Shown: one piece after another, positions 46,837-56,061 of the stretch | Layout of the letters: every line of letters begins with the position of its first letter | How positions within the stretch are numbered: the first letter of the stretch is position 1 | Assembly: GCF_002795845.1 (NCBI RefSeq) | Contig: NZ_CP011797.1 | Coordinates: forward strand, 186,001 to 250,000 | DNA length: 64,000 nucleotides | Direction of reading: 5' to 3' | Source: Reinekea forsetii | GTDB lineage: Bacteria > Pseudomonadota > Gammaproteobacteria > Pseudomonadales > Natronospirillaceae | Notes under the pieces: model-generated | What the model was told of the DNA's origin: nothing | The model's database searches: none | The model's input: the letters and a program-made list of their open reading frames with translations, nothing else | Program-made: the position numbers and the translations under genes

Positions 46837-48999
46837 ATGACCTCCTTGCAGCTCGACTTGCTCAACCCACAACAACACGCCGCCGTGACCAGCGAGAGCC
46901 AACATCTATTGGTGCTGGCCGGAGCGGGTTCCGGTAAAACGCGGGTATTGACTCACCGTATCGGTTGGTTGGTTGCGGCGGGTCTGGCGTCGCCCTTTAG
47001 TGTTCTGGCGGTGACCTTTACCAATAAGGCCGCCAAAGAGATGAAGAGCCGGATCGAGGCCCTCTTAGAGACTCCGGCCCACAGCCTATGGGTCGGCACC
47101 TTTCACGGCCTGGCGCATCGGCTGTTAAAGGCGCACTGGCAACAGGCTAAGTTGCCGCAAAACTTTCAGGTGATGGACAGCGACGATCAGCTGCGGCTGG
47201 TCAAACGTATTATCAGCGAATTGAACATCAGTGATGAACGGATTGTGCCCAAGCAGGTGCAGTGGTTTATCAATGGCCAAAAAGATGAGGGGCGCCGCGC
47301 CGCTTATGTGATGTCGCACGGCGACTGGTATGAAGACACCCTAAAAGAAATTTACACCCGCTATGAGGCGATCTGCCAGCTCAGCGGTTTGGTCGATTTT
47401 GGTGAGTTGCTGCTGCGTGCGCATGAGTTATGGCTCAATCAGCCCTCGGTCTTGGAGCACTACCAGACTCGCTTCAGCCATATTCTGGTCGACGAGTTTC
47501 AGGATATCAACGAGATCCAATACGCTTGGTTGCGGGTCTTGGCCGGCGATCGATTGAGCCTAACCATTGTCGGTGACGATGACCAATCGATCTACGGCTG
47601 GCGCGGCGCCAAGGTAGAAAATATTCAGACCTTCGATGTCGACTTTGAGGGCGCCGAAGTCGTGCGCCTAGAGCAGAACTATCGTTCGACGGCGACCATT
47701 CTCGAGGCCGCCAACACGGTAATCGGCAACAACCAGGGGCGCCTGGGCAAGGATCTATGGACCGATGGCGATAAGGGTGAACCGATCCGACTCTATGCCG
47801 GCTTTAATGAGCAGGACGAAGCGCGCTATATAGCCGATGAAATGAATCGGTTGATTGAAGCGGGAACCAACCCAACCGATATTGCCCTACTGTATCGCTC
47901 GAACGCTCAATCGCGCGTGCTCGAAGAAGCCCTGATTCACCTCCAAGTGCCCTATCGTATCTATGGCGGAGTGCGTTTCTATGAGCGGCTGGAAATCCGC
48001 AATTCGGTTGCCTATTTGCGGCTGATTCTGAACCAGCAAGACGATGCCTCGATGGAACGGATTATGAACGTGCCGCCGCGCGGGATCGGCAATAAGACGC
48101 TGGAAACCCTGCGCATCTTGGCGCGTGAGCAAGGCTGTTCACTCTGGCAGGCGGCGCAAATGGCCTTGGACAACAAGGTCCTAGCGACCCGAGCGGCCAA
48201 TGCCCTAGTCGACTTTATTAAGCTGATCGTTGACTTGACCGAGACCGTGCTGGAACAGGATGATCTGGGCGCGATGGTCAAGCTGGTCAACGATGCCTCC
48301 GGGATGATCGAATACCATGAAAAAGAAAAGGGTGAAAAAGGCCGTACCCGGGTTGAGAACCTTAACGAACTGATCAGTGCCGCCCAGAGTTACACTACCG
48401 AAATCGATTTTTCAGCGCCGGCGGAACGACTGGCGCAGTTTATCAGCGAAGCGTCGCTCGATGCCGGCGACAACCAGGCCGATGAGTTTGAGGACAGCGT
48501 GAATCTGATGACCCTGCACAGCGCCAAGGGTTTGGAATTTGACTATGTGTTTCTCGCCGGGTTGGAAGAAAACCTGTTTCCGCACAAGATGTCGCTGTCC
48601 GATGCCGGGGGCATTCAGGAGGAACGTCGCCTGGCCTATGTCGGCATCACCCGTGCACGCACCCTGCTCACTCTGACCTATGCCGAGAGTCGGCGTCTCT
48701 ATGGTAATGAAACCTTTAACACCTTGTCGCGTTTTGTTCGGGAGATACCCGACACTTTGCTGCACGAGGTGCGCCTGCGTTCCACCGTGTCGCGGCCGGT
48801 CAACTTTGGCCTGCAGCAGGACATGGCGATCGGCGACGCCGGTCTGTCGATCGGGCAACGGGTCAATCACCCGATGTTTGGCGAGGGCATTATCGTCAAT
48901 GCCGAGGGCGGTGGCGCCCAGACCCGCGTATTGGTCGCCTTTGACGATGGCAAGGAGCGCATGCTGATGCTCCAGTATGCCAACTTGCAAGCGGTTTAA
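46837..48999 (+). CDS. uvrD: DNA helicase II UvrD
   Basis: Superfamily 1A 3'-5' helicase that removes the incised strand in nucleotide excision and mismatch repair. It has 720 residues, matching E. coli UvrD. Motifs: Q motif LNPQQHAAV, I AGAGSGKT (about 27-34), Ia TFTNKAAKEMK, II LVDEFQDINEIQY, III VGDDDQSIYGWRGA, IV EQNYRS, V TLHSAKGLEFDYVF, VI ERRLAYVGITRA. The C-terminal VNHPMFGEGIIVNAEGGG is the UvrD/PcrA tudor-like segment. The start is ATG 46837, after the LexA box; the frame extends upstream but would read through the operator. A DNA glycosylase gene follows after 11 bases. Confidence 0.97.
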   Translation: MTSLQLDLLNPQQHAAVTSESQHLLVLAGAGSGKTRVLTHRIGWLVAAGLASPFSVLAVTFTNKAAKEMKSRIEALLETPAHSLWVGTFHGLAHRLLKAHWQQAKLPQNFQVMDSDDQLRLVKRIISELNISDERIVPKQVQWFINGQKDEGRRAAYVMSHGDWYEDTLKEIYTRYEAICQLSGLVDFGELLLRAHELWLNQPSVLEHYQTRFSHILVDEFQDINEIQYAWLRVLAGDRLSLTIVGDDDQSIYGWRGAKVENIQTFDVDFEGAEVVRLEQNYRSTATILEAANTVIGNNQGRLGKDLWTDGDKGEPIRLYAGFNEQDEARYIADEMNRLIEAGTNPTDIALLYRSNAQSRVLEEALIHLQVPYRIYGGVRFYERLEIRNSVAYLRLILNQQDDASMERIMNVPPRGIGNKTLETLRILAREQGCSLWQAAQMALDNKVLATRAANALVDFIKLIVDLTETVLEQDDLGAMVKLVNDASGMIEYHEKEKGEKGRTRVENLNELISAAQSYTTEIDFSAPAERLAQFISEASLDAGDNQADEFEDSVNLMTLHSAKGLEFDYVFLAGLEENLFPHKMSLSDAGGIQEERRLAYVGITRARTLLTLTYAESRRLYGNETFNTLSRFVREIPDTLLHEVRLRSTVSRPVNFGLQQDMAIGDAGLSIGQRVNHPMFGEGIIVNAEGGGAQTRVLVAFDDGKERMLMLQYANLQAV

Positions 49000-49010
49000 G
49001 CGAGGCTGAG

Positions 49011-49529
49011 ATGGCCTTGGTGGAATCGTTTAGTGTCATACAGGGAGTGGCGCCGAGGATCTTGGTGCTTGGCTCGATGCCCGGCATCGCATCGTTGCAG
49101 CAACAGGCTTACTATGCTCATCCGCGCAATGCCTTCTGGCCGATTATGGCCAGTTACTTTCAGTTCGATGCCCAGCAACCCTACGCCGCACGCTTAAGCC
49201 ATCTGACCGATCGGGGTATTGCCCTATGGGATGTCTTGCAGCGTTGTGAACGTGCCGGCAGCCTGGACAGTGCAATTAAGGCCGAGTCGATGGTGGCCAA
49301 TCGGATCGACCTTTGGCTGCAGCAAACTCCGAGCGTGGTGGCGGTGTTCTGTAATGGCGCTAAGGCCGGCCAGTTGTTGCAGCGCTATTATCCAACCCTA
49401 GCGGCCGAGGGTCTCAGTATTGAGACGCTGCCCTCGACCAGCCCAGCCCATGCCGCCCTGCCGCTGGCCACTAAAATGCAACGCTGGCATCAGAGCTTGC
49501 AACAGTGCATTGGGCCATCCTACGACTAG
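49011..49529 (+). CDS. DNA-deoxyinosine glycosylase (UDG family 6-like)
   Basis: Base-excision enzyme of 172 residues of the uracil-DNA glycosylase superfamily. Motif 1 ILVLGSMPGIASL (near 20) and the following RNAFWPIM are characteristic of the hypoxanthine/deoxyinosine glycosylase family; motif 2 is LPSTSPAHA near residue 145. In family 6 the catalytic residue is an Asn in the motif 1 region, consistent with RNAFW. It should remove hypoxanthine produced by adenine deamination. Being 11 bases after uvrD, it is probably co-transcribed and so SOS-inducible; that is inference. Confidence 0.85.
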   Translation: MALVESFSVIQGVAPRILVLGSMPGIASLQQQAYYAHPRNAFWPIMASYFQFDAQQPYAARLSHLTDRGIALWDVLQRCERAGSLDSAIKAESMVANRIDLWLQQTPSVVAVFCNGAKAGQLLQRYYPTLAAEGLSIETLPSTSPAHAALPLATKMQRWHQSLQQCIGPSYD

Positions 49530-49699
49530 AGCCATTGCCAATAAGTTCGCACAGTACTGGATCTGCTAGCGAACCCGGCCAAACCGAACATTTGACTGCT
49601 GCCGGGGCTGTTTTATCGCTTATCCTCAATGACTGTTGGAATGGCCGTCGTATTGGACTACTCTAAGGGCCTTAACTGCTCTCAATGGGAACTTGCTGC

Positions 49700-50080
49700 A
49701 TGTATCCAAACCTAACTGCCATCGGAATAACCAATCCTGACGCGGTCGAAAAATATACGGTTCGTACCGAGGGTCATTTCGATGTCCTCAAGGTTTACTA
49801 TAACCGTGAAAAAGGCGATCTGTTTGCGCGCAGTGAGAAGTTCAAATACCCGCGGCAACACAAGCGCGTTAAGGTAGACAGCGGCACCGGCGCATACAAC
49901 GACACGACCGAAATCTCCACGACCCTGCGCTATGTGATCGAAGAGCTGGATCAGGTTGCTAAACAGGAATCGATCCCAGAGCTGGATCTGAAGAAGAAAA
50001 TATTACAAGACTTGCGCCATTTGGAGAAGGTTGTGCAGTCTAAAATTGCTGAAATTGAAGCAAACCTAGAACGCCTGTAG
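49700..50080 (+). CDS. DUF3461-family protein
   Basis: Soluble protein of 126 residues. The opening MYPNLTAIGITNPDAVEKY, then VDVLKIYY-like HFDVLKVYY, FKYPRQHKRVKVDSGT and the helical C-terminus (LDLKKKILQDLRHLEKVVQ) match DUF3461 as I know it, a gammaproteobacterial family of unknown function. ATG 49700 gives the conserved start; an in-frame ATG 15 bases earlier adds MGTCC and is not conserved. It stands alone between the glycosylase and an AEC transporter. Confidence 0.88.
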   Translation: MYPNLTAIGITNPDAVEKYTVRTEGHFDVLKVYYNREKGDLFARSEKFKYPRQHKRVKVDSGTGAYNDTTEISTTLRYVIEELDQVAKQESIPELDLKKKILQDLRHLEKVVQSKIAEIEANLERL

Positions 50081-50190
50081 CCCTGATAGATCGAATGAGC
50101 TGCTAAGGTTCCATTCTCGGGTCGCAACGTCGGCCCGTTCGCCATCTGCCTAACCCAAACCCTATTGCTCATTTTTCCCGGGAACCCTCT

Positions 50191-51141
50191 GTGCTGTCAC
50201 TGTTGTTATTTTCGCTGCAAATCACCCTGCCCATTGCGATCTTGGTCTTATTAGGCACCCTTTTTAAACGCATCGGTTGGATTGACGAACCCTTTAACCA
50301 GTCGGCATCGAAGCTGGTGTTTAATGTTGCCCTACCGTCGCTGCTATTTGTCAATATTCTCAAAGCCGAGTCGGGCAAAACCATCGATTGGACCATTATT
50401 GGCTTTGGCGTGGCGTTCACCCTAGCCGCTTTTTTTATGCTGTCACTATTGAGCCATTGGGTTACCGGGATCCGAGAGGAACGCGGAGTCTTCGTCCAGG
50501 GCGCCTTCCGCGGCAATATGGGTATTGTCGGCCTGGGTTTTTGCTTGAGTGCTTTCGGTGCAGACGGCGCCACCTTGGCGTCGGTTTATCTGGCGGTGTT
50601 ATCGCTGGTCTATAACATCCTGTCGGTGATCACCCTGAATCGTTGGGCGCCGCAATCGGGCAACGCCAATGTGGTGGTTGCGTCGCTCAAAAGTTTGGCC
50701 AGAAATCCATTGATCATTGCCATACTCGCAGCAAGTGCGTTGCGCCTATCGGGTATTGGCGTGCCCGACTTCATTCTCGTTTCGGGCGAATATTTGGCCC
50801 AGATGACCCTGCCGTTGGCGTTGCTGAGCATCGGCGCCAGCCTATCTTGGTCGGGCTTTTTAACGGGGGGCAAGGTGACGGCCTATGCCTCGGCGCTAAA
50901 GCTGATTCTGATACCCTATTCGGCCGCCGTGTTGGGCTATCTAGTTGGTTTTCGTGGCATGGAGTTGGGCGTGATGTATCTGATGATGGCCACCCCGACT
51001 GCGGCGGCCAGCTATATGATGGTCCGCGCCATGGGCGGTAACGCCAGCCTGGCTGCGAGCATTATTGCCATGACCACCGTCGCCAGCCTTTTTACGACCA
51101 GCTTTGGCCTAGTGGCGATGAAGGCGCTGCAGTGGATCTAA
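50191..51141 (+). CDS. AEC (auxin efflux carrier)-family transporter
   Basis: Inner-membrane carrier of 316 residues with about ten hydrophobic segments in two inverted repeats. LPIAILVLLGTLFKRIGWID at the start, LVFNVALPSLLF, GAFRGNMGIVGLGF and the second-half MTLPLALLSIGASLSW are typical of AEC proteins, which export organic acids or related compounds; the substrate is unknown. The start is GTG 50191 with GGGAA upstream. Its 3' end overlaps the convergent ATPase gene by 4 bases, marking the left border of the exopolysaccharide locus. Confidence 0.87.
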   Translation: MLSLLLFSLQITLPIAILVLLGTLFKRIGWIDEPFNQSASKLVFNVALPSLLFVNILKAESGKTIDWTIIGFGVAFTLAAFFMLSLLSHWVTGIREERGVFVQGAFRGNMGIVGLGFCLSAFGADGATLASVYLAVLSLVYNILSVITLNRWAPQSGNANVVVASLKSLARNPLIIAILAASALRLSGIGVPDFILVSGEYLAQMTLPLALLSIGASLSWSGFLTGGKVTAYASALKLILIPYSAAVLGYLVGFRGMELGVMYLMMATPTAAASYMMVRAMGGNASLAASIIAMTTVASLFTTSFGLVAMKALQWI

Positions 51142-52157
51142 CGATCGCCCTTTGGTTCACCCAGCGCGCGCGCGGATTTTAACATAGTGACCTCAGGCCT
51201 GACCGAATCTGAGCCGGCCTCATCGCCGATCAAGGCCGTTAGCTGCTCATCGATTGACTCCAGCGCGGCGGCGATCCGTTCCAAGGCCGACCTAGACGTC
51301 TGACCGATCGAATCGGCGGGCTTCGGTGGCGCGACCTGGGGCTGCGCCATGGCGACGCTCGACACCCCTAGCTCATTTTTGATGGCGTCGATGTCGGCCG
51401 TTATCAGGTGCGTTCGCTCTTCGGCAAAGGCACACAGCAAGAGGCCATCGCTGATTTTGTTGACCAGGCGGGGGATGCCCGCGGAATATTGGTGCACCCG
51501 CTCGATAATGTTGTGCGGAAACAACTCGACCCGCTCCATGCCGGCGATGCGCAGGCGATGCTGGATATAGCGCTCGGTATCGTCGAGCGACAGACCTTCC
51601 AAGTGAAAGAACAGTTTTACCCGCTGACTGAGTTGTGGAATGGCAGCAATATGGTCAGACAATTCCGGTTGACCGAGCAAGATCACTCGCAAAATCGGCC
51701 CCTGTGAGCTCTCCATACCAGCCAACATGCGAATGTCTTCGAGGTTTTCATAACTGAGATTTTGCGCCTCATCGATCGCCAGTAAAACGGGGATGCCCTT
51801 ATCGGCTAATTGCCGCAAGTGATCATTAAGGGCAAAGACGATATTAACCTTGGTCGCGTCAGCCAAGCTGATACCGGCCTGATGCAGAAGCGTCTGAAAC
51901 AGATCATCGCCCCGCAAGTTGGTATAGGCAATTTGGAAGAGTTGCACCTCTTCTTTTACATCGGAGATCATTTTTTTCAATAGGGTGGTCTTGCCCGAGC
52001 CAATCTCCCCGCTGATCACCACAAAGCCTTCCGGGCTCCAGATGGCCGAATCCATAAACACAAAAGCCCGGGAATGTTGCCGGGACATGTAGAGAAAATC
52101 CTCTTCTGGCGCCATGCGAAAAGGATGGCGTTCGAAACCAAAGTGCTTTAAATACAT
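51138..52157 (-). CDS. ExeA/GspA-like AAA ATPase of an XrtA/PEP-CTERM exopolysaccharide locus
   Basis: Cytoplasmic AAA ATPase of 339 residues. It starts MYLKHFGFERHPFRMAPEED, the diagnostic opening of the XrtA-associated ATPases and related ExeA/GspA proteins. Walker A GEIGSGKT is at 50-57, Walker B is VLLAIDEAQNLS, and sensor 1 is LLGQPEL, with QRVKLFFHLEGLSLDDTERYI following. The C-terminal 70 residues are polar and probably flexible. It is last of a minus-strand trio behind the deacetylase and the dehydrogenase. Its exact job in polymer export is not known. ATG 52157 follows AGGAGA; the frame extends upstream without support. Confidence 0.88.
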   Translation of the reverse strand: MYLKHFGFERHPFRMAPEEDFLYMSRQHSRAFVFMDSAIWSPEGFVVISGEIGSGKTTLLKKMISDVKEEVQLFQIAYTNLRGDDLFQTLLHQAGISLADATKVNIVFALNDHLRQLADKGIPVLLAIDEAQNLSYENLEDIRMLAGMESSQGPILRVILLGQPELSDHIAAIPQLSQRVKLFFHLEGLSLDDTERYIQHRLRIAGMERVELFPHNIIERVHQYSAGIPRLVNKISDGLLLCAFAEERTHLITADIDAIKNELGVSSVAMAQPQVAPPKPADSIGQTSRSALERIAAALESIDEQLTALIGDEAGSDSVRPEVTMLKSARALGEPKGDR

Positions 52158-52189
52158 AGCAACCGCTCTCCTTGGGTTGTGGGTTCGCC

Positions 52190-53482
52190 TTACAAACGCC
52201 AAAGCGGCACGTTAGCCGCAGCGAACGAGACACGATCCATAATCGACTTTACATCATAGACGCCCGCACCAGGCCTCAACATGGCAGCGAAATCGCGCGC
52301 GTTCAGGGCCTTATATTCGGTATGTGCGACACAGATGATTATCGCCGCCAGATCGGTTAGCTCGGATAACTCGGATAATTCAATGCCATACTCCTGGCGC
52401 GTTGTGGCTGGATCGGCATGGCCATCCTGTACCAGCGGCTCGACCCCCCAACTCTGCAGACCCCGGATTACATCGATAACCTTGGAGTTGCGAATGTCTG
52501 GGCAGTTCTCTTTAAAGGTGATGCCCAAAACCCCGACTCGGGCACCCTTGACCGGCTGGTTATTGGTGATGAGCTTCTTGACCAGCTCGCCCGCCAAATA
52601 GCCACCCATGCCGTCATTGATGCGCCGGCCGGCGAGAATGACATCGGGATGATAGCCGAGCTTCTCAGCCTTATGGGTTAGATAATAGGGGTCGACACCA
52701 ATACAGTGACCGCCGACCAGGCCGGGCCGGAAGGGTAAAAAATTCCACTTGGTGCCGGCCGCTTCCAATACTTCAAAGGTGTCGATATGCATATGATTGA
52801 AGATAATCGCCAGTTCATTCATCAATGCGATATTTAGGTCGCGTTGGGTGTTCTCAATAACCTTGGCCGCCTCGGCGACCTTAATGCTGGCGGCGCGATG
52901 GACGCCGGGTTTGACCACCGATTCATAGACCGCCGCAATAATCTCCAGCACCTCCGGGGTTTGACCCGACACGATCTTGAGAATATTGGTGAAGGTGCGT
53001 TCCTGATCACCTGGGTTAATTCGTTCTGGTGAATAGCCGACGAAGAAGTCGCGGCCACAGACCAGGCCAGACGTTTGCTCTAGGATCGGCACGCAGTCCT
53101 CTTCGGTGGTGCCCGGGTAGACGGTCGATTCGTAAACCACTATGTCGCCCGGCTTTAGATGCGGCCCAAGGGTTTCCGACGCGCGGATCAATGGGGTCAG
53201 ATCCGGTTGCTTGGAATCATTGATCGGCGTTGGGACGCCAACTATATGAAAGTCGGCCCTCGCCAAATCCGCAGGATCACTGGTATAAAAGATATCGCTC
53301 GCGGCCAACTCTGCGCTGGATACCTCCAAGCTACGATCCAGACCCCTTTGCAACTCGGCGATGCGCCGACTATTGATATCAAAGCCAATGCTCTGGCGTT
53401 GCTTACCAAAGGCCACCGCCACCGGCAAGCCAACATAACCCAAGCCGATAACGGAGATGGTGCGACTGTGCATGCTGGTCAT
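52190..53482 (-). CDS. UDP-sugar 6-dehydrogenase, TviB/WbpO-like
   Basis: NAD-dependent enzyme that oxidises a UDP-N-acetylhexosamine to the uronic acid, supplying an acidic sugar for the polymer. It has 430 residues. The Rossmann motif is VIGLGYVGLPVA (about 10-21), the thiolate-bearing segment is GGHCIGVDPYYL (near 260), and LGITFKENCPDIRNSKVID is the C-terminal UDP-binding domain signature. YESTVYPGTTEE is typical of the TviB/WbpO group that acts on UDP-GlcNAc or UDP-GalNAc rather than of UDP-glucose dehydrogenase. AAGGAACAG precedes the ATG. It overlaps the deacetylase stop by 4 bases (ATGA). Confidence 0.93.
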   Translation of the reverse strand: MTSMHSRTISVIGLGYVGLPVAVAFGKQRQSIGFDINSRRIAELQRGLDRSLEVSSAELAASDIFYTSDPADLARADFHIVGVPTPINDSKQPDLTPLIRASETLGPHLKPGDIVVYESTVYPGTTEEDCVPILEQTSGLVCGRDFFVGYSPERINPGDQERTFTNILKIVSGQTPEVLEIIAAVYESVVKPGVHRAASIKVAEAAKVIENTQRDLNIALMNELAIIFNHMHIDTFEVLEAAGTKWNFLPFRPGLVGGHCIGVDPYYLTHKAEKLGYHPDVILAGRRINDGMGGYLAGELVKKLITNNQPVKGARVGVLGITFKENCPDIRNSKVIDVIRGLQSWGVEPLVQDGHADPATTRQEYGIELSELSELTDLAAIIICVAHTEYKALNARDFAAMLRPGAGVYDVKSIMDRVSFAAANVPLWRL

Positions 53483-54429
53483 AACTGTTCCTTATAATTA
53501 AGCGGTTGAGCCTGCTTGATCAGGACGCCTGCCGTGGGACTGTAGGTCTCGGTCGGATTAAAGAACGCTAAGCTGTCGGACAGGGTGCCAAAATCGAAGT
53601 CATCAATGAGCCGGTTCAGGCGGCCTTCGCATCGTTCCAAGTTGGTGTAATGACGAAAGCGGGCGAACCAACTGGCCGTGTGAAAGCGTGGCTGATCGGG
53701 ATCGACTTCCCAGGGGTGTAGGTAGAAAACTTTCGGCACCCGGTTGCCCTGACTGGCTCGATTAAACAGAAATTTGAACAGTGCATAGGGAAACTGACGA
53801 AAATAGCCGCCCCCAGCGACCGGAATATTAAGGCCGGAAAACCTGGCCGCGGTGAGCGGGAATTCGGTTAATGCCAGGCCAGTGCGGGTTTGAATGCGGT
53901 AGGGCTGATTGGGTGTATTGGGCATGCCGTAATTATCATGGTAGATCGGAAAGATGCTGGAGTCCCAGGTAAAGCCCAATTCGGTGAGTATATCGAGGGC
54001 CCAGAGGGATTTATCGGTGATCGAGTAGCTGGCCGCCCGGTAACCCTCGATCGGCGCTTGGCTCAGATCTTCCAGTATGCTCTTGGCGCGTTCAGTTTCG
54101 GCGCGAAACAGGGCCGGCGTCTGGCCATAGATCAGTTGATGGCTGTAACCATGGGATGCAATTTCATGACCGAGGTCGGCTATCTCTTTGACCAAGTGCG
54201 GATAGCGTTCGGCGACCCAGCCGAGGATGAAAAAAGTCCCGTTTATTTTTTTGTCAGCAAAGATCTCGAGGATTTTATGAGTATTGTGAACGACACGAGA
54301 CGGTTGCTGTGGCCACTGCGCTGGGCTCACTACCTTGCTGAGCGCGGCGACATGAAAATAGTCCTCGACGTCGATCGTCATGGCGTGCAGGGTGCGCGGC
54401 ACTATCGCCGAATCCTTGGCATAAAGCAT
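53479..54429 (-). CDS. Polysaccharide deacetylase, XrtA-associated DUF3473 type
   Basis: NodB-fold carbohydrate esterase of 316 residues, probably N-deacetylating the polymer or its lipid-linked unit. Motif 1 TIDVEDYFHV supplies the catalytic and metal aspartates, motif 2 is EIASHGYSHQL (metal histidines), and motif 3 is EGYRAASYSITD. The C-terminal DUF3473-like region has GGGYFRQFPYALFK, VFYLHPWEVDPDQPR and the RFRHYTNLERCEGRL segment seen in PEP-CTERM-linked deacetylases. No signal peptide is seen, so it may act in the cytoplasm. It is first of the leftward EPS transcript, starting at the AT-rich divergent spacer. Confidence 0.91.
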   Translation of the reverse strand: MLYAKDSAIVPRTLHAMTIDVEDYFHVAALSKVVSPAQWPQQPSRVVHNTHKILEIFADKKINGTFFILGWVAERYPHLVKEIADLGHEIASHGYSHQLIYGQTPALFRAETERAKSILEDLSQAPIEGYRAASYSITDKSLWALDILTELGFTWDSSIFPIYHDNYGMPNTPNQPYRIQTRTGLALTEFPLTAARFSGLNIPVAGGGYFRQFPYALFKFLFNRASQGNRVPKVFYLHPWEVDPDQPRFHTASWFARFRHYTNLERCEGRLNRLIDDFDFGTLSDSLAFFNPTETYSPTAGVLIKQAQPLNYKEQL

Positions 54430-54463
54430 AATTACATCCAGTAATAATTTTTATTGTTAGCTA

Positions 54464-54488
54464 AAATTTATAGCAAAGTTATAAATTT
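54464..54488. promoter_or_regulatory. Palindrome in the divergent EPS promoter region
   Basis: AAATTTATA (54464-54472) and TATAAATTT (54480-54488) form a perfect 9-bp inverted repeat with a 7-base centre, 35 bases before the deacetylase start and 165 before the sugar transferase. The whole 223-base spacer (54430-54652) is markedly AT-rich compared with its surroundings. A second small palindrome, ATACAGTGTAT, lies at about 54532-54542. The position suits an operator or H-NS-like binding region controlling both arms. Confidence 0.4.
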
Positions 54489-54652
54489 ATTGTAGTTCGA
54501 TAATTTTTAATTCCTGGGTTTTACGCTTCTTATACAGTGTATTGTCTTCTTGTTATGGCTTGTGGTTTGAATTATTTCAGTGCAGTATCTATTTTTATAA
54601 GCGACCCGGTTGGCTGGATGCCGTTACCTTTTTTAACTGCAAGGAAGCATGT

Positions 54653-56059
54653 GTGTCTTATATTAATATTGCTAAAAATCATCGACACCTACCCTATCTG
54701 GTCCTGGCTGTATTAGAGTTTTTTCTGCTGTTTCTTAGTCTTTATATTGTCAAAGCCATACAGATATTATTGAATGTTCTGCCTGAGTCTACCCTTTCAT
54801 CGGACCCCGTCGTCGCAATGATTTATGCCGCTTTCTTGAGTTGCGACTCACTCGCTATGGGGGTCTATTTGGCGATGATGCGCGACAGCTTTAAGGCGAT
54901 GTTTTTTCGCACCCTAGTGGCCTATTGTTTCTTAGGCGTACTGTCATTGTCGCTGTTGTCCTCTATCTGGCCATTCTTTAATTTGGTCGGTAGTAATCTG
55001 TTTTGGGTTGTTATGGTCTCAACCGGCTTAACCCTCATTGCGCGTCGGATTTTTAATCGCTTAGTCGCCTCCGATCGACTGTCATTGCGAGTGCTGGTGT
55101 TGGGCACCGATGCGACCGCGCGCCAGCTGCAGATCGAGTGCGAACAACACCGGCGCAGTTTGAATATTCGTGTGGTCGCCTATCTGGGGTCTGCGCAGGC
55201 GGCTATCGCCCCGAGTCAGTGTGCCGCATTGCCAGAAGACCTATTACGTTATTGCATCGACCAGCGCATTGTGGAAATCATCGTGGCGCAACAGGAACGA
55301 CGGGGGAGCGATGACAGCAATGCTCTGATGAATGAACTGATTCGTTGCAAGCTGCACGGCATTGCGGTGACGCATGCGCTGTCTTTTTATGAACGCGAAT
55401 TGCAGCGCGTTAAACTGGATATTCTTGAGCCTTCGTGGATTATTTTTGCCAATGGTTTTCCAGTATCGCGCCTGCGCGACCTTACCAAGAGACTCTTCGA
55501 TTTGAGTATCTGTTTGGTTTTGGCCCTAGTGCTGGTGCCCTTCATGACTATCGCGGCACTGTTGGTGTTCTTCGAAACTGGCCGGCCGATTCTCTATTCC
55601 CAAGTTCGAGTAGGCAAGGGTGCACACCGCTTTAAAATCTATAAATTGCGTTCAATGCGCCAGGACGCAGAGCAGGGCGGTAATGCGGTCTGGGCTAAGG
55701 CCAATGATGACCGGGTAACCAAGGTCGGCGCTTTCCTGCGCAATACTCGGCTCGATGAGATCCCTCAGCTGTGGAATGTGCTAAGAGGCGAGATGAGTTT
55801 TGTGGGTCCACGCCCAGAGCGGCCAGAGTTTGTTGCCCAGCTAAATGAAAAAATTCCATTCTATGCACATCGGCATACTGTCAAGCCGGGTCTTATGGGC
55901 TGGGCGCAACTGAACTACCCCTATGGCGCATCGGTGGCCGATGCTAAGGGTAAGCTCGAATACGATCTCTATTACGCCAAAAATCACAGCCTGCTAATGG
56001 ATCTATTGATCGTTATTCAGACGGTCGAGGTCATATTGCTCGGCAAAGGAGTGCGTTGA
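54653..56059 (+). CDS. Initiating sugar transferase of the XrtA exopolysaccharide system (EpsB/WbaP type)
   Basis: Transfers the first sugar phosphate from a UDP-sugar to undecaprenyl phosphate. It has 468 residues: an N-terminal helix bundle (about 12-140), a CoA-binding-like/NAD-fold domain (about 145-265, with RVLVLGTDATARQL) and the C-terminal bacterial sugar transferase domain (about 275-468) with KRLFDLSICLVL, QVRVGKGAHRFKIYKLRSM, the active-site DEIPQLWNVLRGEMSFVGPR and PGLMGWAQLNYPYGAS. GTG 54653, 7 bases after AAGGA, gives a family-like start (SYINIAKNHRHLPYLVLA). The frame runs further upstream into the AT-rich spacer, which I take as non-coding. Confidence 0.92.
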   Translation: MSYINIAKNHRHLPYLVLAVLEFFLLFLSLYIVKAIQILLNVLPESTLSSDPVVAMIYAAFLSCDSLAMGVYLAMMRDSFKAMFFRTLVAYCFLGVLSLSLLSSIWPFFNLVGSNLFWVVMVSTGLTLIARRIFNRLVASDRLSLRVLVLGTDATARQLQIECEQHRRSLNIRVVAYLGSAQAAIAPSQCAALPEDLLRYCIDQRIVEIIVAQQERRGSDDSNALMNELIRCKLHGIAVTHALSFYERELQRVKLDILEPSWIIFANGFPVSRLRDLTKRLFDLSICLVLALVLVPFMTIAALLVFFETGRPILYSQVRVGKGAHRFKIYKLRSMRQDAEQGGNAVWAKANDDRVTKVGAFLRNTRLDEIPQLWNVLRGEMSFVGPRPERPEFVAQLNEKIPFYAHRHTVKPGLMGWAQLNYPYGASVADAKGKLEYDLYYAKNHSLLMDLLIVIQTVEVILLGKGVR

Positions 56060-56061
56060 CC

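Noticed and set aside
54555-54580. Sigma54-like sequence (TGGC-N7-TTGAA) before the EPS sugar transferase
   Set aside because: The -12 GC dinucleotide is GA here, so the invariant element is missing; kept out despite XrtA loci often using sigma54 regulators.
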